Shown: positions 25,101-32,489 of the stretch, one piece after another
Position numbering within the stretch: position 1 is the first letter of the stretch
How the letters are laid out: the number at the start of each line of letters is the position of its first letter
Assembly: GCA_910575585.1 (NCBI GenBank)
Contig: CAJTGF010000055.1
Location: forward strand, 1-37,362
Source of the DNA: Clostridiaceae bacterium
GTDB taxonomy: Bacteria; Bacillota; Clostridia; Lachnospirales; Lachnospiraceae
Length of the DNA stretch: 37,362 nucleotides
Direction of reading: 5' to 3'
The notes under the pieces: generated by a model
The model's input: the letters and a program-made list of their open reading frames with translations, nothing else
The model's database searches: none
What the model was told of the DNA's origin: nothing
Position numbers and translations under genes: made by a program

Positions 25101-26340
25101 GGATTTCACCAACCGTTCCGTGCAAGCTCAGCCTTTCAATTTCAGTAAGCGTGGCGATATCCATGCATTTCACCACATAGGATTTTTCTGTCTGCCCACC
25201 CGTATCAGGCGTTTCCTTTTTTACCAGATAAACCGTAAAACGATTATCCTCTTTTTCTATCGTAAATTCATACGGGCTTGCGTATACATAGCTGTCAAAG
25301 GAAATCTCTGGAACCACAAGACTGCCGTGATCTCCTATGCCGCTTTCTTTATAGATCTGTGAATTAGTATCCCTGTCTACATATGCGATAGTGTATCGGC
25401 AGGATTTCTTCTCTGCATTTGACGGAGTTCCTTGGTCTGCCGGCGTCTCCTTTGTATAGTAAATCCTGACCGCTGCTCCATCCATGTCCAGCTTAAAGCT
25501 GGTTTTCTGTCCTTCTTCCACAGTATAGCCGGGAAACTTGCGTTCAGGAATGGCAATCTCACTTTCCGCTTCCTCCAGTCCTTCTATCTCTCCCAGAACA
25601 TTTCCATTCCGTTCTACATACTGGATTTTAAAACGATACCGTTCTTTTCCCTGCGGATAGTTTCTGTCCTCATCCGTTCTGTCAGGTTTTTCTGTTTTCC
25701 CTTCCGTCTTTCTATAGTGCAGGGAAAACAGGGAATGATCTGAGGTTACTTTTTGTTTTCCTGCTGCTCCATCCACATATTCGTAACCTTCAAATGCACC
25801 CTGTTCAATGGTAATCCACCCATTCTTTTGGGAACTTCCCTCCACCAATGACAGGATATTGCCCTGTTCATCCATATGGCGGATAGCGTAACGATATTGG
25901 ACGGCTTTGGAACTGCCGCTGCTTCCTCCACCACCACTACCTCTACTGCTTCCACTGCCGCCAGAAGAAACCGATGTTTTCACTTTGCTTCCCGACTGGG
26001 CTGTTTCCTTTTTCCCTGTAACAATCCCTTTCCCGGAAACATAAACTGCTTTTCCGTTCTCGCTCCAGCGGCCATCTCCATTGACATAAAAGCCATCCGG
26101 GGTCATGGTTTCCATATACAGTCTGCCATCCGTTCCGAACAGATAACAATATCCGTCAATCCAGCACCATCCTCCAGACAGCATGGCCCCGAATGTTCCG
26201 TCATGTACCGTGTTTAAAAAATACCACGACTGGTCTGTATATTTCCAACCCACGCACATCTTCCCCGCTTCATCTAGGTAATACCATCGCTGGTCCGCCT
26301 TATCGAAAAACCAGCCGCCAGCCTGGCAATACAGTTCCAC
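22114..26340 (-). CDS. Giant repeat-rich surface protein with cell-wall-binding repeats and DUF6273-like end
   Basis: This 1408-codon frame encodes cell-wall-binding type repeats at the N-terminus (WFFDKADQRWYYLDEAGK, then VGWKYTDQSWYFLN), a Ser/Gly linker, about ten MucBP-like beta repeats (patterns such as YTIQFRAYGDP and YSIRYVAQDTG), a Cys-rich HEWRYEEE/CGKCGK/CDACG module, and a C-terminal domain ending in YWLRTP and VGIRPMYVV, as in DUF6273. It would be an extracellular adhesin or matrix protein. No signal peptide and no LPxTG/NPxTN sorting motif are visible. The start is not solid: GTG 26340 has no ribosome site. The same frame extends to ATG 26508 at the sortase stop, but is cut by a TAG at 26356-26358. 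It may be an N-terminally broken gene. Confidence 0.7.
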   Translation of the reverse strand: MELYCQAGGWFFDKADQRWYYLDEAGKMCVGWKYTDQSWYFLNTVHDGTFGAMLSGGWCWIDGYCYLFGTDGRLYMETMTPDGFYVNGDGRWSENGKAVYVSGKGIVTGKKETAQSGSKVKTSVSSGGSGSSRGSGGGGSSGSSKAVQYRYAIRHMDEQGNILSLVEGSSQKNGWITIEQGAFEGYEYVDGAAGKQKVTSDHSLFSLHYRKTEGKTEKPDRTDEDRNYPQGKERYRFKIQYVERNGNVLGEIEGLEEAESEIAIPERKFPGYTVEEGQKTSFKLDMDGAAVRIYYTKETPADQGTPSNAEKKSCRYTIAYVDRDTNSQIYKESGIGDHGSLVVPEISFDSYVYASPYEFTIEKEDNRFTVYLVKKETPDTGGQTEKSYVVKCMDIATLTEIERLSLHGTVGEILDISGICLEGYEITGEPPQTVSVSPNDSDNVICLYYKKIEKTPESIKQADYTIQFRAYGDPETVILEDITGVWTVGEKLPVYFVRKITDSVGRKWEAVDSSPRMFTIRDQERNLFQIEYKQVGSQAEADRQRTYSIRYVAQDTGSVLGVATGIGQVGDMIPYRNTFHDYGFTEDENAYIITEEENQSVQVTMERIHFPGHEPNKNTGKYDGFSWMALFVDSSGEQLLPNVSGYTVEGDDFYMDYPETIEKEGITYRAVEAPPYRQTAHGTAYRQIIIQYRTGDSSEKKLEHWKKKAQEKKDAFYGTSPCKYFLAYREKNSWNDIGLKFGVANAGSAIVVEAEEFDGWVIPSENLGTFSLNKNGQVETAWYERADNGTSLGDKKRSYKVHITDSEGTDLTDPYTGQLAFKKGNSVCDFQIYYPGFFCDEEGNRWEVEEAGPKTFLMSALHTNEVYIKYHLAYENEKDQFVVESSQDVNRILNELAANTGDSVYHEFYLIGRGYHPGTAEVSSTLYDYNLSGYTNEVVDTFDLGGIPYTISLVGYQRIWNQKTCTHEWRYEEELEGNCLTAAHRTLACGKCGKEIKTIYPAAGHKDEDQDSRCDACGIRLSQNLGDEITVTWDSGELGHGTLTYHFVCIDTDYEGTGDMLYICEEGIGSEIYGDYAAGDTADYASSSLKYFLDDRFAEGLSIAGNLQALNGDAASILTKEEYDLYHAAGENRYAFPEGTYLAKGEDMEQIVLTDGKTISKDEADLYEVHPVLLLKRSEENQAVRTGIWKEEDLQAREIGGKLYLFRCVDANYKDQSGTDKSLALFLCDTVIPSNEGLSFEEEGNTQSTWFFGDSNNYKYSDIHKWLSDNRASAGDLVKVNVGIANEYAGSTEHGGYESLDSSSLARFARRNPQVLYTDLFIPSVEEALAMKEYLWKFHGSDMNNGAEVINGYCGSYWLRTPKYQTMDMVYTVNLRTGVIEPRRVKAMDGNQVCDVGIRPMYVVEQAY

Positions 26341-26500
26341 AAGGCGGCTGCCCTTCTAACCGGCCTGCGTTCCACTGTTACTTCCTGCCTCTCTTTGGGT
26401 CCAAACCGTTCTTTTAGGCTCTCTCCATTTTCCTCCCACGCATCCTGGGTTTCCTGCTGCATAAATCCTGGCTGGAATTTTATATCTCTTATCTCCATCA

Positions 26501-27271
26501 TCAATCATCCCTTTTTATAAGATCCGTCTGTTTTGCCATTACGAAAAAACGTCCGTTTTTCTGTGAATACTCACAGGTAGCTAACGTAATAAGGGAATCT
26601 CCCCAGGATACGGAAGCATATTTCCTGCCGCCGCTTTGTTCAATCAATGACAGCAGGCCCTGAATTTCCTCTTTTGTATAAGGGATCAGGCATTTGAGAA
26701 GTTCCTGGTTATTTGCTGAAGCCGAAAACACCATACATATTTCATAAATCCCAATCCCGTCTTCCGTAATCAAACGAATCTCCCTGTGTTGCTGCAAAAA
26801 ATTCTCATCCAGGTAGTCTCTCAATGTACCGAACATCTGTCCAGATTTCATGTTGTGCCCATAGAGAACCAGGTTTGTCCCGCCTCTGTAGCTTGCGTTA
26901 TCCATATAGATACTTCCGCATACGGATGGGTTTCCATAAAAATCCCGGTTTATGTACCAGTCCGGCTCTTTCGATCTCATAACAGGGTAGGCGATCTCAG
27001 TCTGCGGAATCTTTAAATATCCCTGGATATCGGGATTTTCTTTCTGCAGTCCCTTGATATCCATGAACTCCTCCAGGCACAGGCCTCTCTCTCTATTTTG
27101 TGAAATGCCTGGCGCCAGGGCAGTGTAAGATGCTGCTAAGTCTGCTGTTTTCCGGTTCGAATCTTCTGCCGCTTTATATTGCCACAGCCTTGCCGCCATC
27201 AGGCCGGCCGGTATACAAACCATCAGGAGACACAACGTTCGGATCATGAATAAAAATTTATGATATCCCAT
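26501..27271 (-). CDS. srtB: Class B sortase
   Basis: The 256-aa protein has an N-terminal membrane anchor (FMIRTLCLLMVCIPAGLMAA) and a sortase fold. The catalytic triad is visible: His in NLVLYGHNM, Cys in ITLATCEYS and Arg in NGRFFVMAK. The DIQGYLKIPQTEIAYPVM and DWYINRDFYGN segments are typical of class B enzymes. It would act outside the membrane to anchor a surface protein to peptidoglycan or to assemble a surface structure. ATG 27271 lies inside the 3' end of the coupling-protein gene (13-bp overlap), so it belongs to the conjugation operon. The next gene downstream is the giant surface protein, its probable functional partner, although a sorting signal was not found there. Confidence 0.88.
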   Translation of the reverse strand: MGYHKFLFMIRTLCLLMVCIPAGLMAARLWQYKAAEDSNRKTADLAASYTALAPGISQNRERGLCLEEFMDIKGLQKENPDIQGYLKIPQTEIAYPVMRSKEPDWYINRDFYGNPSVCGSIYMDNASYRGGTNLVLYGHNMKSGQMFGTLRDYLDENFLQQHREIRLITEDGIGIYEICMVFSASANNQELLKCLIPYTKEEIQGLLSLIEQSGGRKYASVSWGDSLITLATCEYSQKNGRFFVMAKQTDLIKRDD

Positions 27272-28118
27272 CCAGCATATCAAACCCTTCCATCATAGAA
27301 CTGGCATCCGTTTTCGCCTCCACCGTCCCTTTTCCAATCCGTCCCCCCGCGCTGGCCTGCTGCGGTTTCGGCCAGGGTTCGGAAACACTTACCACTCCAT
27401 CCGCAGCCTCTGTCACTACCGCCCCGCGGCAGATTGCATCACTGCGGTCAAAGGAGACAACCGCAGTCTGCTTTACCAGCTGTTTGGCAAGCTCTGTCTG
27501 CTCTTCTTCTGTCATAGGCTTTGCCGGCATCATGGTATGTACCTGGAATGCCTGATCTTCCTGCCTTGTAGACTCTGCTCCCCGCTTTACCACCTGATCC
27601 TGCTGCATATTCCTGCTTTTCTCCAGCTTCTCAAGGTTTTTCGGCTTTGTATTGCAGTACTGGAACACATACAGACCGATTCCCCTGCCAAGATCGCCAA
27701 GCAGTTTGGCGTTAGGATGTTCAAAGGTCTTATATTTCTCATCATAGAATGGCTGCTGGCCTTTGATAATAATGATACAATATCCGTCCTTCAGGCGCCG
27801 GATTTCGTCTACTGTCAGCAGCTCTCGTTTCGTATATTTAAAGGACTTGGAATCAGATCCCCCTTTCCCGCTGTGAGACCGGGAGCTGTCCCTGGACCGG
27901 ATTGTCTGCTGCCCCAGCTTTTTTGACAAATCTTCCATAGAAGAAAGCTCGTTCCCACCGAGATACACCAGGGTATCGCACGCTCCCATCAGCGTCTCCC
28001 AGTCATCCTTATAGAGATTTTTAATCTGCCCCACGGCCTGAATAAAGATCATACAGGAAAGCCCGTACTTTCTCATGGTCGTAAGCTTCACCTGAAATTC
28101 CGGGATCACGCCAAGATT
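27258..28118 (-). pseudogene. VirD4/TraG-type coupling protein, C-terminal exon (second lineage)
   Basis: About 287 codons encode the C-terminal half of a type IV coupling protein: NLGVIPEFQVKLTTMRKYGL, SCMIFIQAVGQIKNLY, the VYLGGNELSSMEDLS block and the LTVDEIRRLKDGYCIIIIKG segment. It starts directly after the group II intron at about 28118, in frame with what should be the end of a Walker B/DEFAN region. The motif-1 half lies on the other side of the intron (30877-31202), but does not join: about 150 residues are absent and that half belongs to another VirD4 lineage by its motifs. Downstream it overlaps the sortase start. As it stands no complete coupling protein can be made. Confidence 0.8.
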
Positions 28119-28179
28119 GTAGGCTAAGAATCCGGCGCCTTACTGTCTCACGACAGCAGGTTTCCGAACCCTCGCCCCG

Positions 28180-28213
28180 GAACCGCACGTACACCTCTCG
28201 ATGTATACGGCTC
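28180..28213 (-). ncRNA. Group II intron domain V
   Basis: The 34-base element starts GAGCCGTATACATC and ends GTACGTGCGGTTC on the minus strand. It folds as the invariant domain V hairpin with GAGA tetraloop and AC bulge-like interruption. This is the catalytic core of the ribozyme and supports an intact intron RNA. Confidence 0.85.
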
Positions 28214-28234
28214 CCCACTATACATCCTCTACAG

Positions 28235-30184
28235 TTATTTATGGATTCTGTCATAGCAGTCTCCACATACTACAAGCGTTTTTCTTTTCTTCTTGTTCAT
28301 AATCGCTCCCCATTCCGTATTAACATCAAGGTCGCTCATACTTTTTACCTGATATACCTTAACCGCTGGCACATATGCGCCGCACATTTCGCAGACATTC
28401 GCCTTATATCTGAAAAACAGTTCTTTGGGCTTATTCATCTGCTCGTATTCGGGTATGATGTCTGCATAACTCCCAAGGGCATACTTCACCCTGCGGAATC
28501 CCTCATTGTAGAGGACTGCATATTTTGTACCCTTCTGTGTTTTGTACGGCACTTTAAACTCTTTGTTTTTGGTATATTTGAGCTTTGCTTTTGTCATTGT
28601 GATACGGTATTTTGCCGCAACGGTCTTGTACAGGCTGTATTCCATGACATAATGGAACTTATTTAATACGGAAACATTGCTCGCAAGACGGTAGTAATTG
28701 TAAATCCCCCGAATCTGCGCATTGTACTTCCGCACCATTTCATGCACTGGCAGGAAAATATAGTCGTTCCGCTGTAACGGCTTCCAGACTTCCTTTTCCC
28801 CTGCCCTTGACACGATTTTCAGCACACCGTATCCTAACAGTTTCCCCACCCATTTCTCTTTTGGCAGGTACAGCTTGATTTTGCCGGTGTAGGCTTTAAC
28901 AGTCCCTTTTCCTTTGGCTTTTTTCAGCGCACTGTCGTTGCATACCGTAACGTCATAGCCGAGGAACCTCGCTTTGTCGTCACTGTTCGTGATGAGCGTC
29001 TTTTCCGCAGACAATTCCAGTTTCAGCGTTTCCTCAAAGAACCTCCCAATATCGGACTTAATCTTTTCAGCGTCCTCTTTGCTTCCGATTACGCCAATAA
29101 GAAAATCATCGGCATACCGTACATATTGAATCCACTTATAGCCTGTGTCCATCGGGTCGCCCATAGGGATTTTCTGGAACGCCCTCTTTAACTCTGCCAG
29201 TCGGCGCACTGCTTCCTGCTTTTCTGTATCAGAGTAGCTGTCCCATTCTTTTCGGATTTTGGCTTTGCACCTTTGGCGGTATGACTGCTTTCTGGAGTAC
29301 TCATTGTTCCTTTTTCTGCCCGTGCCTTTATCGAATCCCTTTTTGTAGTCCTCCATGAATCTGTCAAACTCATTAAGGTAGATATTTGCAAGGATTGGGC
29401 TGATGCCAGAACCTTGGGCTATACCGCTGAAAGTGGCGTTGTATTCCCAGTTCTCCATATACCCTGCTTTGAGGAATTTCCAAATCAGCTCAATAAAGGC
29501 TTCATCTCTAATCCGCCTGCGCAGGATATTTACAAGGCTGTGGTGGTCTATCGTATCAAAGTACGACTTTATATCGCCCTCCACAAACCATTTCACACCC
29601 GTAAAGTTCTGCTGTAACTGTAAGAGCGCCGTATGGCAGCTCCTGCCGGGTCTGAAACCGTGGGAATAGTTGGAGAATGTCGGGTCATAAATACTTTCAA
29701 GAATCATCTTAATAACTTCCTCCACCAGTTTGTCGTCTGACGACGATATCCCAAGCGGTCTCATTTTCCCGTTTTTCTTTTTGATATACTGTCTGCGGAC
29801 AGGGTTCGGCTGATAACTGTGGTCTTTCACCGCAGGTATACCCAACGGTCTAAATTTCCCATTTGGTTTGGGAATCTCCACCCTCCTTACTGTTTTTGGC
29901 ACATACCTTGTAAACTGTTTTTGAATAAGAGAGACGAAATCTTCTTCTGGCATATCTGCCAGGGATTTTATCGTTCTCCCATCTGTGCCGGCGGTATGGC
30001 TCCCATCATTGCTTTTAATATTTCTGAAAGCAAGCATGATGTTATTTGGTGCTGCAATGATTTCTACGAGATTATTGAATATTTCTCCATCTTTGCTTTT
30101 TGCATACAGTTCATCAAAGATGTTCTGCATGTCGTAGTATTCCGCATGGCGCAGTTTGCTTCTTTTTTTAGCTTTTTGTGTCAT
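28235..30184 (-). CDS. ltrA: Group II intron reverse transcriptase/maturase
   Basis: The 649-aa protein has the RT0-RT7 fingers/palm (FRPGRSCHTALLQL, the GIAQGSGISPILANIYL block, catalytic YADD), a thumb/X maturase domain and a C-terminal Cys4 zinc region (CEMC and CGDC). It reverse-transcribes the intron and helps it splice. Two oddities are visible. The RT1 block is doubled: VRRVEIPKPNGKFRPLGI is followed 30 residues later by a related VRRQYIKKKNGKMRPLGI, giving a longer fingers region. In the HNH endonuclease region the usual His-His after the first Cys pair is replaced by Tyr-Gln and the His of CHxxIH by Tyr, so DNA cleavage activity is doubtful. The start at 30184 is one of three close candidates; GGGGTG lies upstream. 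Confidence 0.92.
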   Translation of the reverse strand: MTQKAKKRSKLRHAEYYDMQNIFDELYAKSKDGEIFNNLVEIIAAPNNIMLAFRNIKSNDGSHTAGTDGRTIKSLADMPEEDFVSLIQKQFTRYVPKTVRRVEIPKPNGKFRPLGIPAVKDHSYQPNPVRRQYIKKKNGKMRPLGISSSDDKLVEEVIKMILESIYDPTFSNYSHGFRPGRSCHTALLQLQQNFTGVKWFVEGDIKSYFDTIDHHSLVNILRRRIRDEAFIELIWKFLKAGYMENWEYNATFSGIAQGSGISPILANIYLNEFDRFMEDYKKGFDKGTGRKRNNEYSRKQSYRQRCKAKIRKEWDSYSDTEKQEAVRRLAELKRAFQKIPMGDPMDTGYKWIQYVRYADDFLIGVIGSKEDAEKIKSDIGRFFEETLKLELSAEKTLITNSDDKARFLGYDVTVCNDSALKKAKGKGTVKAYTGKIKLYLPKEKWVGKLLGYGVLKIVSRAGEKEVWKPLQRNDYIFLPVHEMVRKYNAQIRGIYNYYRLASNVSVLNKFHYVMEYSLYKTVAAKYRITMTKAKLKYTKNKEFKVPYKTQKGTKYAVLYNEGFRRVKYALGSYADIIPEYEQMNKPKELFFRYKANVCEMCGAYVPAVKVYQVKSMSDLDVNTEWGAIMNKKKRKTLVVCGDCYDRIHK

Positions 30185-30193
30185 GTACATCAC

Positions 30194-30876
30194 CCCATTT
30201 CATTGATTCGAGTGACAATTTCTTATTCTTACTCGACTGCATGATTAGAGAGTGTGTACTGCTGATTTTCTGCCTGACTTGTGGCCATTCCTCCGTCGCC
30301 CTCTTTTTCGCAGGCAACATCGACAGTTCGACCACGACCTTTCAGCAGAGATTCATCCGCTTATTGTTCTTCGCCGGATTATCCATAGGACTCTCTGCCT
30401 TTCCTTGTTCCGATAATTCTATCTGTACATATATACCCTTAGGTGTTCCCTCTAAGCCTGACAGCTTGCATGTGCCTGTAACACATCACGGTGGTTCGTA
30501 ACAACCATTCCTACTAGACCGCACTGTCTGGGCATGAACCCACACATACATTTCTGTATGTGGCACTTTTAGACCTTTACATTCGGGAGTTTCGTCAGGC
30601 ATTGCTGCCATTCTCACCTTAGGTATTTTATAGACCCCCGGCATATGGGGTGCGCTGTCCACCTCTGGACAGGTTTCGTCAGCGTTATCTGTTACGGCAC
30701 CTTCCTGCCGACTTTACCGGGCTTCACACCTCATCACAGAGTGATGACGCATGCCGGAGTATCAGGGGAGGCGTTTCAAGGCGTTACCCTATCATTCCAC
30801 CTCTCGAATTATCAGTTCACAGAACTGATTAAAAACAGCGCTGTGCGCCGCCTTTTCAGCGGCGAACAAGTCGCAC
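30194..30876 (-). ncRNA. Group II intron ribozyme domains I-III
   Basis: This 683-base stretch between the intron 5' end and the maturase start has no gene on either strand. It begins with GTGCGACTTGTTCGCCGC, and the first bases already form a hairpin (GCCGCTGAAAAGGCGGC). Its length and position fit ribozyme domains I-III. Individual tertiary contacts were not worked out. Confidence 0.75.
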
Positions 30877-31202
30877 GATTGTAGCGCATGGACTTTTTGA
30901 AATTGATTGTGTTCAGCACTTTTATCCGATAGCCGCCCCGCTGTAAGAGCTTCCCGCACTCGATTAAGACAGTGCCTTTCGGGTCTGTGACAACATAGCT
31001 GCTGTGCATTTGCATAAGCGACGGTTTGACGAAAAACCTTGTCTTGCCGCTGCCGGAACCGCCGATCACAAGGATATTTTTGTTTCTTGCATATTTCGGC
31101 TGCTTCGGGCGGCTGTTCATGGTGAGCCGTTCCGTCTGTGTCAATGGGATATTGTTCTCAAATACTGGGTCTGTGTACGGCTTTATATCGTCGGCGGTTC
31201 CC
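30877..31202 (-). pseudogene. VirD4-type coupling protein, middle fragment with Walker A
   Basis: The reading frame continues from the serine-transposon junction (WGTADDIKPY) through NIPLTQTERLTMNSRPKQPK to the Walker A motif GGSGSGKTRF and the VVTDPKGT strand, and ends at SMRYN plus one base at the intron border. Joined to the fragment at 36983-37279 (EYGSAR), it rebuilds the first 200 or so residues of a PcfC/VirD4-like ATPase that links the relaxosome to the type IV secretion channel. Reading then runs into the intron. The expected next segment (about 150 residues, up to the DEFAN region) is missing on the other side of the intron. Confidence 0.85.
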
Positions 31203-31497
31203 CATGAAGCGTTTTGTCAAGTGCTTTTTTGAGTTATTGACGCAAAACTTTTCAGCGCGGCGGGAAACGGGCAGGAAAAGGGGCGCAAAACGCGCCTGTG
31301 AACGGTTAGAAGCCGTTTTCGTGGGTAGGTAGTATAAAACCCTTACCCTGTGGATTTTCGCGTCTGCAACGCCTTAAAAATCAAGCCTTTTCAAGCTCTA
31401 TTGCGTAACACTCCATTCTGTTCTTTGGGAGAGGTCGGGGGCGCGGGGGCAGAGCCACCGCAAAACCTAACGACTGCCGCCGCAGTAGTGCAGACGG

Positions 31498-31668
31498 TTT
31501 TGCCGTTGTCATTTCGCCGCCGAAAACGGGGGCAGGATTTTTTTATCCTGTTCCCCGTTTTCGGCGGCGAAATGACAACGGCAAAAATCCAGACGGTCAA
31601 GGGTTTAAGAGTGGAGATTTTTTCGCGCTCTTTGCGAAAAAATACTACTCGTCCCTTGACGGTCTGGA
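31498..31668. repeat. Nested long inverted repeats (two large hairpins)
   Basis: Bases 31498-31531 (TTTTGCCGTTGTCATTTC and onward) are the exact reverse complement of 31553-31586, and the stem continues inward as CAGGAT/ATCCTG, giving a near-perfect 89-base hairpin with a T-rich loop. A second structure follows: TCCAGACGGTCAAGGG (31588-31603) pairs with CCCTTGACGGTCTGGA (31653-31668) with one mismatch, and encloses TTTTTTCGC (31618-31626) paired with GCGAAAAAA (31634-31642). It lies between the transposon end and its first gene. A single-strand origin, a terminator pair blocking read-in or a recombinase accessory site are possible. Confidence 0.75.
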
Positions 31669-31769
31669 TAGTCGGAACGGACGTAGAACGGGGGATTGCT
31701 TTTCGTAATTGGGTATGGTATAATTTCTCCTAGTACAAACCGATAAATCGGGATTTGGAGGGGCTTGTT

Positions 31770-32084
31770 ATGACAGAAACGATAGGTGTTGCGATTGGAA
31801 TAGGTGTACTTGCACTTGTTTTTATATATCTTGGTTGCTTGATGTGGAAAAAGGAAAAAAACACTTTGCTTCATAGTTATCATTATGACAAAGTGTCTCC
31901 AAGTGATAAAAAGGTTTTTTGTAAAATATCAGGTTGGGGTGTTATTTTTATTGGAATTGGTCTTTTGGCGACTGCTATAATAATCGGTATAACAGATTCG
32001 GCATTAAGTTTTATCGCTTTTTCATTGGGATTTGTTGTGGGATTGGCGTTGCTGATTTATGCAGGAGCAAAATATAACCGCTAA
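31770..32084 (+). CDS. DUF3784 family membrane protein
   Basis: The 104-aa protein has three hydrophobic segments: residues 3-26 (GVAIGIGVLALVFIYLGCLM), about 53-75 (ISGWGVIFIGIGLLATAIII) and about 80-98. Between the first two lies the soluble block LLHSYHYDKVSPSDKKVFCK, characteristic of DUF3784. It sits in the cytoplasmic membrane; its function is unknown. TGGAGG lies seven bases before ATG 31770. It is typical cargo of this transposon type and is followed by the TfoX-C gene in the same direction. Confidence 0.75.
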   Translation: MTETIGVAIGIGVLALVFIYLGCLMWKKEKNTLLHSYHYDKVSPSDKKVFCKISGWGVIFIGIGLLATAIIIGITDSALSFIAFSLGFVVGLALLIYAGAKYNR

Positions 32085-32141
32085 TAGAGAAGAAACTTCC
32101 AGTTTAAAAAATGAGTAGAACAAGGAGAGTTGAAAATAAAT

Positions 32142-32399
32142 ATGTCAGAATTAACATCTATGATGAATATTGGTAACGAAATGGAAAAAAAGCTAATATC
32201 TGTTGGTATTGAATCTTCCGAGAAACTAATTGAGGTAGGTGCAAAAGACGCATTTCTTAGGTTAAAGCAGAAATATCCAAATGTTTGTCTGGTACATTTA
32301 TATACGTTAGAGGGGGCGATTCATGATACAGAATATAACAGGCTTTCCGAAGATACAAAAAAAGAATTGAAAGAATTTAGTGATTTTTTGAAAAAGTAA
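32142..32399 (+). CDS. TfoX/Sxy C-terminal domain protein
   Basis: The 85-aa product consists of only the TfoX C-terminal domain: MSELTSMMNIGNEMEKKLIS, GIESSEKLIEVGAKDAFLRL, then CLVHLYTLEGAIHDTEYNRL. In full-length TfoX this helix-hairpin-helix-like part accompanies a competence regulator domain; stand-alone versions are widespread in Firmicutes with unknown role. ATG 32142 is the family start; AAGGAG lies rather far upstream (about 14 bases), and TTG 32130 is an alternative start. Confidence 0.8.
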   Translation: MSELTSMMNIGNEMEKKLISVGIESSEKLIEVGAKDAFLRLKQKYPNVCLVHLYTLEGAIHDTEYNRLSEDTKKELKEFSDFLKK

Positions 32400-32445
32400 C
32401 AGCAACGTAAATTCCAGTTTATCGGTCTAATAAAAATCCAAAACA

Positions 32446-32489
32446 GGGCGGCGGGGCAGAAGCGTTGACTATCCCGCCGCCCTTTATTT
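32446..32489. terminator. Bidirectional terminator between convergent genes
   Basis: GGGCGGCGGG (32446-32455) and CCCGCCGCCC (32473-32482) form a perfect 10-bp GC stem, followed by TTTATTTT on the plus side. The genes ending at 32399 and 32489 converge on it. Confidence 0.85.

Larger units (their letters stand above)
28119..30876 (-). mobile_element. Group II intron with maturase gene, inserted in coupling-protein gene
   Basis: The 5' end is the consensus GTGCG (minus strand, first base 30876), followed by GC-rich stems that include GCCGC/GCGGC. The 3' end is placed at about 28119, after an 'AC' following the domain VI hairpin (CTGCTGTCGTGAGACAG). Domain V is complete. The intron is about 2.76 kb, with the reverse transcriptase in the usual domain IV position. 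The 5' exon ends in TACAATC; similar bases also occur at the 3' border, so the 3' boundary is uncertain by a few bases. Both ribozyme ends look intact, so it may still splice, but the two exons it would join do not make a continuous VirD4 protein. Confidence 0.85.

Noticed and set aside
24123..25955. Arg/Met-rich frames opposite to or shifted from the large surface protein
   Set aside because: They follow the codon periodicity of the repeat-rich gene and have no ribosome sites or recognisable domains.
26274..26501. Separate small gene after sortase (ATG 26501, about 75 aa)
   Set aside because: It is open and coupled to the sortase stop, but its 3' part is only a shifted reading of the cell-wall-binding repeats, so it is treated as part of the uncertain surface-protein 5' end.
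28119..30876. The reverse transcriptase as a diversity-generating retroelement or retron
   Set aside because: It has a group II maturase domain, a domain V RNA and GTGCG intron start, and no template repeat/variable repeat pair was seen.
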